Source of the DNA: Acanthosepion pharaonis
Lineage: Eukaryota; Mollusca; Cephalopoda; Sepiida; Sepiidae
Assembly: GCA_903632075.3 (NCBI GenBank)
Contig: CAHIKZ030005437.1
Coordinates: 154,001 to 218,000 of the forward strand
Length of the DNA: 64,000 nucleotides
Direction of reading: 5' to 3'
The stretch's first letter is position 1, and each line of letters begins with the position of its first letter. Under the pieces are notes generated by a model that made no database searches, was not told where the DNA came from, and saw only the letters and a list, made by a program, of their open reading frames with translations. Below are positions 1 through 10,290 of this stretch, one piece after another. Position numbers and translations under genes: made by a program.

Positions 1-944
1 AGAGAGATGATGAAGGAATGGAAATAAAAGACAGTTATAGAGGAAAGGGCTTACGACTTGAAAGTAAGAATACAACGAGTAAAAGATGGCGGGTAGGGAT
101 GGAAAGTTGCATTAAAATTCTTCACGGTTGGATAGAAGAAAGATAAGAAAGAATGGTAGAAAATATTTATGCATTACTTATTCCTTTACCAGATAAGAAA
201 ATTTTCCATCGTCTTTTGTATAACATTCCAACGAATATTGGAAGTGATAAATAAAGGAATGCGAACATAATGCCAAAGATTGAGAGAAGAGTAGCGGTAT
301 CAGGTAATGAATAATCTTAGTTGTCAACATCCAGGGAATTTCCATGAGACCAGAGAATAGTCTTAGCCTTGTAGCATTTTAATGTTATGAAAACTACAGT
401 TTGTGATTTAAATATTTTGAATTTCGATATTTCTTTGCTTGTTATTTATATTAGTAACATGTTAATTTTGATGATTGTCCTCAAAGTTCACAATATTTCC
501 ATGTGTAGAATATAACAATATCCGAAATTTTTAGATTAAGCGTTGAAAATTATTGCAAATTGTTTGACGAGTATTTACTTCCTTTTAATTTCTGATGCTT
601 TTTATCACAACTTTCAGCTCGTTATGATATTATCTTTAGTATACAGCTCGAATCGAAAATAAATAAGCCTCCAGTGAGACTAAGACCTCAAATCTCTTAT
701 CGTAGAGAGCCTCGTCATCTTACTATAATGAGTCGTCCAAATTTAGCCATATAAGTATCAACTTTATATCTCCGAACGACATTACTCACACAGATATTTT
801 ATTGTCATATCTTATTGAGAAAGATAGTGGAGTGATTTCCATTGCCATTTCTATGATTTTGAAATCAGAAAAGTCTTTCTCTTAGTTTAGTTGCCACCCA
901 AAGATAGAGATGTCAGTTTATCTAGCTATTTAATCCAGAACAGA
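1..944. other. AT-rich sequence, no gene seen
   Basis: No long reading frame, RNA gene or recognisable repeat end was found on either strand. Stop codons are frequent in all frames. Confidence 0.6.
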
Positions 945-1068
945 GATTCATGCTTTTCCCGAGGAGGTCAGTGAGAGCGTTAACTTTATAGACTAGGCGG
1001 TAATTTGAACTCGGCTCATCGAATCCAATTTTCGTGATGATATCCGTTACGCTACCTGCACATCCAAG
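945..1068 (-). repeat. tRNA-derived SINE fragment
   Basis: Read on the minus strand, a tRNA-like head has an A-box-like GGTAGCGTAACGG near 1055 and a B-box-like GAGTTCAAATTAC near 1010, at the spacing of a RNA polymerase III internal promoter. A degraded body follows at lower coordinates. The anticodon region does not fold well, so this is a SINE and not a tRNA gene. Confidence 0.6.
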
Positions 1069-2800
1069 ATTATACTAGCAGTATTAGATTTAATAGTATT
1101 TGAATTGTTAGCAAAATTAATTAATAATGTTTAGTGGAATCGAGTTAAGAAAAAAAAACTTTTATTTATTTTAATGTTTCTTTTCTTTGAAATCGTTTTA
1201 AGTAGAACTAACAGTAAGGATATTCTTCCATCTCGTCTCCTTGTGAGTGTAAAACTAACTTATTCATTGATATAATCTTTCAGAAAATTGAAGTAAGTCT
1301 ATCTGTCCTCAGACAACACTATCCAGATTTAAATCCTGTGGAGAATTATGTGTTGAATTTTAATTAAATTTCTAAAAACAAACCAAACTTTTTCCGAATA
1401 AGAAGGATTACATGCTGCGACCGTCGACGGTGGTGAGTCAGTGTGAACAAATTCCAGATGATTGTCAGTCGGGTGTAGCAAATTACGTCATGTTACTGGA
1501 TGTTCATAAAGGTGAACAAATTTACTTCATGAGCAGCGCGTCAATAAAGAGCCATACGCAGTCAGAACCTCTGCCCAGGTGGCAAAAGTCATTCAGTAGA
1601 AAGAAATAAAGAAACAGTTAAGGAGAAAACTAATAGATTCTTATTGGATTAAATACACTTTCTAGATTATATGTCACGAAAGTAATGTCCGTGTTTTAAC
1701 TGTGTATTGAAAAATCGTTTCTACCGAGTGTTGGTTAACGACCTGATACTTACTAAAAAAGAAATTGTCAATTCTAATTAAGACTGCCCGTATATAACTG
1801 AAAATTTAATTATTGATATTTATAAAGCTTAGTTTATATGTGTGTATCTCTCTCTCTCTCTCTCTGTGTTTGTGTATGTGTGTGTCTGTGTTAACCCTAT
1901 AGTGCTCCTGAGGATTATATGGTCACAGCCCAACTACGCCATGTGCTTTTCGTAGCATGTAGTTTTTAACAGGATGAAGCTGTCAGGTTCTTACTTAATC
2001 GGTTTGGGATTCAAAGTAGTCCTTTTTTTTTGCCAATGAAATCGAGAAAGTCTAGTCTGACTTGCTATTAACCCCTTAGGTTAATGAAGAAGTGAAGACA
2101 TTCGTAGCTTTCCGAGGTCATTGGTGCGAAAGTGAACGCAACAACCTCAGATGAAATTTGAACGCGACACGCCGTTCACATTTTTCGTACCAATAGCCGA
2201 TACATTATGTGCACAGACAAGTCTAAAATGATTTTTATTTTTATTTTTTAGGTCTTGTGGATATACGTAGAATAAAACATTGGAAGAATGGAAGTATGCG
2301 CTAATCATCTTTGAAGGAATATTTTGGTAACCTAACGGCAACTGAGAATATGATAGAAATCAAATTATATTCATGTAACTGTCATCTATCGATATTTTAT
2401 AGTTGTGGGAGGACATTGACTGACTGAATTAACTGACTGTGCTATGCGGTGAAAAACAGACAGACAATAAGTTAAATACCGATGCAAAGGTTGGTATGTA
2501 CCCACAAAGTAAAAGAAAGCAAAATCATTGATACTGATGAGAAGAGATGTCTTCTTATTTGTTTCTTGAGGAAAAACGCAATTACTTCTATTTTTCTCAT
2601 TGAAGGAGAATTATGGAAGATACGAGAACGGAATTATACGACTTTTGTTTCTCGAATATTTTAACGCTTAAATCTAATTCACGCTTCAACAATAAAATTA
2701 GCAATACAATTCTCCGTGTCTTATTATCTATTCATCTATCTATTTACACGGTGCAACCGAAAGGATCGGGTCATTTGAACTGAGTGATCAATGCTTTCAT
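1069..2800. other. AT-rich sequence, no supported gene
   Basis: Holds a short CT/GT array (1838-1892) and otherwise unrecognised sequence. A 65-codon plus frame at 1412-1609 and a 60-codon plus frame at 2482-2664 have mixed composition but no motif or splice context that supports coding. Confidence 0.5.
1838..1892. repeat. CT/GT compound microsatellite
   Basis: A short GT stretch, a run of CT dinucleotides and interrupted GT repeats directly adjoin one another. Confidence 0.9.
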
Positions 2801-3037
2801 CTATCCCATTGTTTCTCGTATTTCACTGTATACTACATCTTTGGAAATCATGAATAGACCTTCCCTGGGAAGACTGCGATTAATGTAGTATCTCTTCCTA
2901 TTCTCAGCCGTGTCCTCGTCTTTCAATGGTACGCAAACGCCATATATTTTATCTTCACAAACACGGCATAATACAAATCGACCCAGGGGACTGACACTAG
3001 CAATTTTTATCCTTGCCAACACATACGCTTGTGGCCA
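2801..3037 (-). CDS. Candidate terminal coding exon, product unknown
   Basis: This minus-strand frame has mixed, protein-like composition with no low-complexity runs. It reads WPQAYVLARIK at the start, FVLCRVCEDK in the middle and LFMISKDVVYSEI before a TAG stop at 2801-2803. The frame stays open upstream to about 3079, but a pyrimidine-rich stretch ending in AG lies at 3038-3039, so I take 3037 as the exon start. A strand reading LCRV followed by a terminal strand ending Y-x-E is weakly reminiscent of the end of the PARP-type ADP-ribosyltransferase fold. The His and Tyr motif residues of that family would lie in earlier exons, and none is visible here. It could also be a chance frame or a transposon remnant. 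Function is not assigned. Confidence 0.3.
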   Translation of the reverse strand, partial: WPQAYVLARIKIASVSPLGRFVLCRVCEDKIYGVCVPLKDEDTAENRKRYYINRSLPREGLFMISKDVVYSEIRETMG

Positions 3038-3162
3038 CTCAACATTAAAGCGATCATGTAAATACAAAATAAGAACCTCAGATTTTTATTAGTTTTCCCT
3101 TCTTTGAGCAAGCCATATAGCATCTTAAGTTTCTTTGTCCTAAAGTTTGGGGATCACATTGC

Positions 3163-3163
<1 letters not shown>

Positions 3164-3226
<63 letters not shown>
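3164..3226. repeat. AT microsatellite
   Basis: About 31 uninterrupted AT dinucleotides. It abuts the end of the family B repeat arm that follows. Confidence 0.97.
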
Positions 3227-3231
3227 TGTTT

Positions 3232-3316
3232 ATATGTTGTTTTTATAGATACAAATATTTAGGTAAATGCTCTGTTTATAATAATGAACAGTATAAAACT
3301 ACATTTACCGGCCTGA
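3232..3316 (+). repeat. Family B repeat, single arm
   Basis: Matches the left arm of the palindromic tRNA-like element at 48.4 kb, including AGATACAA, AAATGCTCTGTTTATAAT and ACATTTACCGGCCTGA. The partner arm and tRNA-like core are absent here, so this is a solo or truncated end. Confidence 0.75.
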
Positions 3317-3448
3317 CTATTACTGCGATTGATGATATATATATATAAACAGTGACTATTACTGCGTCTGATGCAAGACTCTTCGTTAAGACGAATCGAG
3401 TTCTCCGGTCACTGGCGTTTTTAAATACGGTTAAATTCTCTATCATCC

Positions 3449-3531
3449 CTGCCGTGTGCCAATGGTTTAGGGGTAAAATCTCCGACTGATACCAAATCAG
3501 TCAGGTTTCGACCATGGCTTGAGGCAGTCGG
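3449..3531 (+). repeat. tRNA-like fold, probable SINE head
   Basis: An A-box-like TGGTTTAGGGG near 3463 and a B-box-like GGTTTCGACC near 3504 flank a perfect hairpin, GACTGAT and ATCAGTC around ACCAA (3484-3502). CTGCC near 3449 can pair with GGCAG near 3522 as an outer stem. An alternative pairing joins TCCGACTG with CAGTCGGA. It is probably a degenerate tRNA-derived SINE head and is not a functional tRNA. A hammerhead-like motif starts nine bases downstream. Confidence 0.45.
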
Positions 3532-3539
3532 ATATTTAG

Positions 3540-3574
3540 CCACACTGATGAGCTGCGAAACAGTCTGTCTATGG
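3540..3574 (+). ncRNA. Type I hammerhead-like ribozyme motif
   Basis: CTGATGA (3545-3551) and GAA (3557-3559) provide both invariant core strands. Stem III is ACAG/CTGT (3560-3563 with 3565-3568) closed by a single T. C3569 sits at the cleavage position. Stem I is CCACA/TATGG with one A-C mismatch. Stem II is only GCTGC, at most one or two pairs, so activity is doubtful. Type I hammerheads with tiny stem III loops are known in Penelope-like elements and small retrozymes, where they act as dimers. Linking this one to such an element is inference. Confidence 0.4.
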
Positions 3575-3611
3575 ATGACAATATATGTTAAGACATATTT
3601 TGTTGTATAGT

Positions 3612-4492
3612 TTAGACATGTTCTGTTTACTTATTTTCGATATGATCCTTTCATATTCGAGGTTAAGCTTTTTGGTGTTGTTATTGAAGGACAAGAGAAA
3701 ATCACTGTGTTGATACATATTTCTTTTATTTCTAAGTACTTTCGACATATTCATGTCATCATCAGGGTATTGTTTATTACAAAATAAATATTGTAGTATT
3801 CATTATTGTCAGAGACAACATTGTTTATAAATTTAAATGTCCTCTGGGAGATTGTATCTCTCATGGTTGGACGCACTACAACAAAGTTGGCGACTAACTT
3901 TTTATTTGAATAATATGTCTAACATTTCTAAACATTGACAACAACATGCCTGTCCACTGTCACAATTCAGAAAAAAATTCTTGTTGAAAATATCTCTATA
4001 CTTTTTCACGAAAAGAATAAACATAAACTAAAATTTCTCGAAACTATCTATATTAAAAATTGAAACCAAACCTTATTAAATTAATTATGAATACTCCACA
4101 AATGTTTTAAAATGTGTATAATAGATAGTTTGAAATGCCAAGGATTACACTAATAATTTCTCTTTTTACTATTCATTTCGTAAAAACTCCCCAAACCATA
4201 CTTAGTTACTTCCCTTTAAACGGTTTAACGGTCACGCACTGACGCGGCGTTCCTCACCCCATTTATAAGAAATTTAACATTCAGATAACACTGTCTCTGA
4301 CAATAATGAATACTACAATATTTATTTTGTAATAAACGATACCCTGATGATATGGATATGTCAAAAGTAATTGGAAATAAAAGAAATATATATCAACACG
4401 GCGATTTTTTCTTGTCCTTCAATAACGACACCAAAAAGCTTATCCGCGAGTATGAAAGGATCTTATTGAAAATAGTAGAATGAAACGAAACA
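3612..4492. mobile_element. Palindromic element D, about 230-bp arms
   Basis: The left arm (about 3612-3845) is repeated in inverted orientation at 4261-4492 with roughly 85-90 percent identity in the best part. The 415-bp centre is AT-rich and unrecognised. Each arm carries a motif resembling CTGATGA...GAAA: 3740-3765 on the minus strand has a 5-bp GACAT/ATGTC hairpin, and about 4350-4377 on the plus strand is degraded. The motif is typical of Penelope-like element ends and hammerhead-derived sequences. No target-site duplication could be fixed. It could be a Penelope-type element with inverted terminal repeats or a fold-back element. Confidence 0.6.
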
Positions 4493-4525
4493 TATCTTAA
4501 TGAAAACATTCTGCCGAAACATATA

Positions 4526-4568
4526 TGTGTGTGTGGGTGTGTATGTGTGTGGGTTTGTGTATGTGTTT

Positions 4569-4631
<63 letters not shown>
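4526..4631. repeat. GT microsatellite
   Basis: An interrupted GT stretch followed by about 30 pure GT dinucleotides from 4571. Confidence 0.97.
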
Positions 4632-4632
<1 letters not shown>

Positions 4633-5341
4633 CTTGGAAAATAACCGAGTGGACGTCATCCAAAATCAAATGGGAATAGTTGTAACATGGGCGTTGTGTC
4701 CCTGACGCATACAGATATAAATTTGGGTCCCTGATGAACCTCTCAACACAGACAGACAAACAGACAGACATTCAGATATAAATAGGGATAGAGAGCAGAG
4801 AAGGCTACGTCAGACGGAGATTCGATGACCGAATTAGGGGTGAAAACCACCTGCGGAATACAGGACGAAACGAATTTTATCTAAAGTTAGAATTTGGAGT
4901 TACCTATGATAAATCTCGTTTCTAGTTTTCCGGGGAGAATAGGAACATAAATTGTCCAATGTCTTCTGTCTAGGGTTAGTATGATTTTCTTTATCTATTT
5001 TCTTTATCTATTACATAGCCAAATTATTCTGAATTAATTTTTACTTTACAAATCTGAGTTCATTATAGAATAGGATGGATATTAAATGTTTTCTATTGAA
5101 TTAATTATGAAATCTTTTCTATGTGCAGGAATTCGCTATTGTAGTTAAGTAGACGTAGGTTGATTGTTTTTATCATTTTATAAAAATGTTTTAAAGTTAC
5201 CCTTTTTTGAATTGATTAGTACATATCTGAAAAGTGGATTCTGTTATATTAAGTTCATATGCGAAGTTAGTTGTTTTCAAAGATTGTTCTCAAATGTTTA
5301 CTTTGTATTTTTAGCTAACGTAAATGCATTGTCAACACCTT
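4632..5341. other. No gene seen
   Basis: Unique-looking AT-rich sequence with a short CAGA-type run near 4748. No coding or repeat motif was recognised before the LINE stop at 5342. Confidence 0.5.
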
Positions 5342-6330
5342 CTATGTGCCGTGTTCCTTCAGGAAATGAGGGATCATGGCTCTTCACAACTTCCTGTCTT
5401 TTACAGCTCTTAGTAATGTTTGTCTTTTTACTATCTCTGCCAAACTCTGTTCTGCCAACCAATTATACGAGTTCGTTAGGTAAGTTTATTTGCTGCTTTT
5501 CTGTGTTTCTCTCTTGCCTTCAATATGTCTTCTCTTGCCTTCAATATGTCTTCTCTTGCCTTCATTATGTCTTCTCTTGCCTTCAATATGTCTTCTCTTG
5601 CCTTCATTATGTCTTCTCTTGCCTTCATTATGTCTTCTCTTGCCTTCAATATGTCTTCTCTTGCCTTCAATATGTCTTCTCTTGCCTTCAATATGTCTTC
5701 TCTTGCCTTCATTATGTCTTCTCTTGCCTTCAATATGTCTTCTCTTGCCTTCAATATGTCTTCTCTTGCCTTCATTATGTCTTCTCTTGCCTTCAATATG
5801 TCTTCTTGCCTTCAATATGTCTTCTCTTGCCTTCATTATGTCTTCTCTTGCCTTCAATATGTCTTCTCTTGCCTTCATTATGTCTTCTCTTGCCCCTTCA
5901 ATATGTCTTCTCTTGCCTTCAATATGTCTTCTCTTGCCTTCAATATGTCTTCTCTTGCCTTCATTATGTCTTCTCTTGCCTTCAATATGTCTTCTCTTGC
6001 CTTCATTATGTCTTCTCTTGCCTTCATTATGTCTTCTCTTGCCTTCAATGTCTTCTCTTGCCTTCAATATGTCTTGTGAGGGTCAAATGCTACATACACT
6101 CTGTCTATTTTGATTCAATATATAAGCATCCTTTTTGTCTCCATTTTCTCTAAACCTTCGTCATTATTTACATTTTCAGTCCATGGTATTCCCAGCATCC
6201 TTCTGTAAAACCACATTTCTGTTGCCTCAAGTCTCTTTTTCATATCAGGAGATTGTCCAGAATTCACTTCCAGACAAGAGAAAAGATCAATATAGCGAGT
6301 GCAAATTGTTGATTTAACGTGTTTTTAAAA
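5342..6330 (-). pseudogene. LINE ORF2 C-terminal relic interrupted by a minisatellite
   Basis: The minus strand from 6330 downward encodes the region after the reverse transcriptase of a CR1-like non-LTR element: KKRLEATEMWFYRRMLGIPW near 6180-6250, then after a frameshift LTLTRHIEGKRR at the edge of the array near 6080. Beyond the array it continues TYLTNSYNWLAEQSLAEIV, RQTLLRAVKDRKL and RAMIPHFLKEHGT, ending with TAG at 5342. The usual family reads HIEGKR only once before RGRQR. Here that heptapeptide segment is amplified 27 times. In-frame stops and frameshifts show the element is dead. Confidence 0.8.
5506..6075. repeat. 21-bp minisatellite, 27 units
   Basis: The unit is TTCTCTTGCCTTCAATATGTC, with a common variant carrying ATT in place of AAT. 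Three units differ by 2-bp indels near 5804, 5894 and 6049. Because 21 is divisible by three, several frames stay open on both strands over long stretches. The minus strand gives GKRRHIE or KAREDIL heptads, depending on frame. The order of the two variants at units 1-7 recurs at units 20-26, suggesting block duplication. The array lies inside a LINE coding relic at its HIEGKR motif. Confidence 0.97.
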
Positions 6331-6639
6331 AATTGCGTTTTATATATTGTTAAAATTTGGTATATTTATAGAGGAAGAGTGCTCAATATCGGAGATAGAA
6401 CGATTATTGAGATAGAAGGCGTGGCCATAGGAATCAACACTGCTTAGTGACTGTAAGTTTACGCTTTACAATCTTCAGAACACGCTTTGAAAATAAATAA
6501 CATTAAATATGAACCAAGTCTGATGATCGCACTTAAGTATGAAACTTAGTCACAATTCAGTATTGATTCCCATGTCCACATTGTCCATCTTCCCTGTTTG
6601 TTTTCTGTATTTCTCTTGCTCACTCTATCTATATGAGTA

Positions 6640-6642
<3 letters not shown>
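6331..6642. other. No gene seen
   Basis: AT-rich sequence upstream, on the minus strand, of the LINE relic. Nothing recognisable. Confidence 0.5.

Positions 6643-6699
<57 letters not shown>
6643..6699. repeat. AT microsatellite
   Basis: About 28 uninterrupted AT dinucleotides. Confidence 0.97.
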
Positions 6700-6700
<1 letters not shown>

Positions 6701-7630
6701 CATGCCGTAGAATGGTAGCTGGTTCGTTAGTTCTCGTATACGAATATACAAGCGTTGTGATTGCTGTAGACTGATGATTGGCAAACTAGTGCCGCACACC
6801 GATTTGAGAGTCAATACGATTCCTACCGACACCCATAGCCTTGGGCCAAACTAAAGTAACTTTAATGTCTACAAAACTAGTGGGCCATCTTCGTGTGAAA
6901 GATTCGCATCAGTCAGTATTTTGTCAGTCACTTCAGTATTTTTACATAAGTCGTATTATTATTTTTTAAAATAAAATTATTCTAAAAAGTATCTCGGTAC
7001 ATTCTAAAATTAACAAGCAGACATTAAATTAAGTGAAACTAATTGATTAATCACATCATTTTAAAATTAATTATGAGATAAATTTTACAATTAATCATTA
7101 ACGACCTGAATGTTTATGTTGGGCAAATTTTAGCCAGAGGCTGAACTGATGAAGATGTTTATATTTCTTTATTTAAAATGTTATAACGTAATTCTACATT
7201 CTGGGCAGAATAAAGAAAAAATATCGGTTTGATTATTATTAAATACTCGTATTGTTATACCTACCTGGACTAGCCAGAAGCCCATCGGAGTTAAATGAAA
7301 TATGAAATGTTTATGCTACAGGGAGTGGGGGGGGGAGACGTCTCCACAAAAGTAACTCTTCATGAGTGAGAGTTAGGGTTAATCATTGGCGTTTGAAACG
7401 TCTCCAGACGGGAAATGTTAAGGAGTCTTGAGCAGTTTTTGTCGTTAATCCCATGTATGTGTAGAATTTCCACTTTACCCCCGAAGTTGTGACATAAGCT
7501 GTTTGAGTAGGCGACGCTTAAATATCTACTAATATTGTTATCATTACTATTCGTGTGAGGAAATAAGAGACAAATGTTGTTAATTAATGAAAGGAGGTTT
7601 TAGCAGGTAGAAAAAGGAAAGAGACAGAGT
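6700..7630. other. No gene; possible old repeat 6720-6900
   Basis: 6720-6900 has moderately GC-rich, SINE-like texture but no clear B box. A run of nine G lies near 7330 beside a palindromic GAGACGTCTC. The rest is AT-rich. Confidence 0.4.
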
Positions 7631-8850
7631 AAACGAGTGGGGAGAGGATAGACGAGTGGGGAGAGGATAGACGAGTGGGGAGAGGATAGACGAGAAGGGA
7701 GAGGATAGACGAGATGGGAGAGGATAGACGAGTGGGGAGAGGATAGACGAGTGGGGAGAGGATGGACGAGAAGGGAGAGGATAGACGAGTGGGGAGAGGA
7801 TAGACGAGGAGGAGAGGATAGACGAGAGGGAGAGGATGGACGAGTGGGGAGAGGATAGACGAGAAGGGGGAGGAGGATAGACGAGAAGGGAGAGGATAGA
7901 CGAGAAGGGAGAGGATAGACGAGTGGGAGAGGATAGACGGGGAGAGGATAGACGAGAGGATAGACGAATGGGAGAGGATAGAAGGGGAGAGGGACGAGTG
8001 GGGATGGATAGACGAGTGTGGAGAGGATAGACGAGTGGGGAGAGGATAGACGACAAGTGAGAGGATAGACGAGTGGGGAGAGGATAGACGAGAAGGGAGA
8101 GGATAGACGAGATGGGGAGAGGATAGACGAGTGGGGAGAGGATAGACGAGAGGGGAGAGGATAGACGAGTGGGGAGAGGATAGACGAGAAGGGAGAGGAT
8201 AGACGAGTGGGGAGAGGATAGACGACAAAGGAGAGGATAGACGAGTGGGGAGAGGATAGACGAGGAGAGGATAGACGAGAAGGGAGAGGATAGATGAGTG
8301 GGGGAGAGGATAGACGTGTGTGTGGAGGATAGACGAGTGGGGAGAGGAGGATAGACGAATGGGAGAGGATAGATGAGAAGGGGAGGATAGACAGTGGGGA
8401 GAGGATAGACAAGAAGGGAGAGGATAGACGAGTGGGGAGAGGATAGACGAGTTGGGAGAGGATAGACGAGAAGGGAGAGGATAGATGAGTGGGGAGAGGA
8501 TAGACGAGTGTGGAGAGGATAGACGAGTGGGGAGAGGATAGACGAATGGGGAGAGGATAGACGAGAAGGGAGAGGATAGACGAGTGGGGAGAGGATAGAC
8601 GAGTGGGGTGAGGATAGACGAGTGGGGAGAGGATAGACGAATGGGGGAGGATAGATGAGAAGGGAGAGGATAGACGAGTGGGGAGAGGATAGACAAGAAG
8701 GGAGAGGATAGACGAGTGGGGAGAGGATAGACGAATGGGGAGAGGATAGACGAATGGGGAGAGGATAGATGAGAAGGGAGAGGATAGACGAGAAGGGAGA
8801 GGATAGACGAGTGGGGAGAGGATAGACGAGTGGGGAGAGGATAAACGAGA
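7631..8850. repeat. 19-bp minisatellite, about 64 units
   Basis: The unit is GAGTGGGGAGAGGATAGAC, with recurrent variants GAGAAGGG, GAATGGGG and GAGATGGG, plus many 1-6 base indels between 7800 and 8400 and in 8320-8400. It is purine-rich on the plus strand. Pure CT-rich minus frames of several hundred codons (Ser, Leu, Pro, Tyr) are by-products of the repeat and not genes. The left flank GAGACAGAGTAAACGAG resembles the unit and may mark the seed. Confidence 0.97.
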
Positions 8851-8993
8851 GTAAAATAGACTGAAAAATAAAGATATTTAAAATACATATTCCCACAGAT
8901 GAGCTGACTTCGTGTCAAAAGCATTACTGAGTAAATAACTCTATTCGCGCGCACACATGCCTCTATAAACATACATATTATTGTAATATAACA
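8851..8993. other. Spacer between arrays
   Basis: AT-rich, nothing recognised. Confidence 0.6.
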
Positions 8994-9113
<120 letters not shown>

Positions 9114-9137
9114 GTATTTGCGTGTGTGTGTATGTAT

Positions 9138-9412
9138 GCCCCCATCAAGTGGTAATGCTTAGACTAGCGTAGATGTGAGTTCCAGCTGCGTCGCCAAGAG
9201 ATCCGCCTCACTTTAGTTTTCATATGCACATCTCTTGTGAAAATGATACGGACTAGTGTGCAAATTCTTACTCACGGCCGTAGCAAGTTTGCACCCCACC
9301 CCAACTTAAAACACTGGCGACGGGGCTAGTGAGTTCGATCTTTAATGGCCATCCTATATCCATGGCCTTGTGTCTGGCTTAAACTATATGCATGTCCCAA
9401 TAAAGATATTTT
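9138..9412 (+). repeat. Two SINE fragments (alpha type)
   Basis: A tRNA-like head with AGTGGTAATGCTTAGAC lies near 9133. A second segment has GTGAGTTCGATC near 9330 followed by GGCCTTGTGTCTGGCTTAAAC, the shared tail of the alpha SINEs at 24.0-24.5 kb. Confidence 0.6.
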
Positions 9413-9441
9413 ATATTTCTAACGAAATTTCGTAAATAAGT

Positions 9442-9442
9442 A

Positions 9443-9490
<48 letters not shown>
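9442..9490. repeat. ATT microsatellite
   Basis: About 16 ATT trinucleotides. Confidence 0.97.
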
Positions 9491-9492
<2 letters not shown>

Positions 9493-9996
9493 CCTATCTA
9501 CTCCTCTTATCGTTGTTGTTATAGTCAGAAATTTTCAACCGCAGCGCTGATATAAAATATTTATTAAGAAAATATGAATAAATAAATAGTTCGGGTCATA
9601 ATTTCCAGGCTACAAATATCTGCAGAATTTTGGCGCTTACATTTAAAATGTTGCGATCAGGATAAAGACACCAGTACACATAGATAAATATCTCATCAGA
9701 TTTATTTACTTTGCTATTCTTTTTATGATAATTTCCTTCTCGTAACAATGATTAATAAACTGTTTTTACAACCTGTTGAGGAATTGTATCTCAACTGTAT
9801 ATTTTTACAAATGCAAACTTGTATCAGATAAAGTTAATTTCGTAAATATTTCTATCTCTTTCATAGTAGCTAACCAAATTATTTTCATAAACTATTAATT
9901 GTAAGTTCAATTCTTACAGAGAGTTCCATTAGCCTTTACGCAGTATCCAGGCTGGAATTAAAGTGTAGTATCTGTTCACAATTCCTTTTAAAGTTA
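9491..9996. other. No gene seen
   Basis: AT-rich sequence without recognised features. Confidence 0.5.
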
Positions 9997-10160
9997 TGAG
10001 GAGAGCCTGATCCCGGGGATTTCAAACAGGTGGCATCACATTCCTCATTGCACTAAAGAGTGTTAGGGTTAATGGGTCCAACAGGAACGTATCAGTGGTC
10101 GCCTGGACGAGCTACCCTTCGTTAAACCGACATTGTGTCACGTCATACCACCATGGGGAT
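9997..10160 (+). repeat. Dispersed repeat E
   Basis: Shares ordered blocks with 42009-42190: ATTGCACTAAAGAGT against ACTGCACTAAAGAGT, and TTAAACCGACATTGTGTCACG against TTAAACCCGACCTTGTGTTACG. Class unknown. Confidence 0.55.
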
Positions 10161-10194
10161 CAATCTGATTTTATTTACTAAGCTTAGTTTAATT

Positions 10195-10290
10195 TTTGGT
10201 ACATGAGCACACAGAATCGAACTTCCTACACATTAGCAATAGTCAACCAGAATAGTTCGCTGACCACTATCCGACACCGAGGCGATCGGA
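10195..10290 (-). repeat. tRNA-derived SINE fragment
   Basis: On the minus strand GATAGTGGTCAGCGAAC (A box) and AAGTTCGATTCTG (B box) lie about 40 bases apart, the normal internal-promoter layout. The body is degraded. Confidence 0.6.

Noticed and set aside
1892..2079. piggyBac-like ends (TTAACCC at the left, TTAGGTTAA at the right)
   Set aside because: The internal ends do not form an inverted repeat once the TTAA target is removed.
2801..3037. Nuclear receptor DNA-binding domain, from CRVCEDKIYGV
   Set aside because: The remaining cysteines of the zinc modules are absent downstream.
5164..6153. A 329-codon plus frame across the 21-bp minisatellite
   Set aside because: It is open mainly because the unit length is a multiple of three. 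The flanking coding homology is on the opposite strand.
7631..8850. CRISPR-like array
   Set aside because: Units are contiguous with no unique spacers, and the genome context is eukaryotic.
7580..8972. Minus frames of 438 and 462 codons rich in Ser, Leu, Pro and Tyr
   Set aside because: They are translations of the 19-bp minisatellite, open in several frames at once, with no unique domain.
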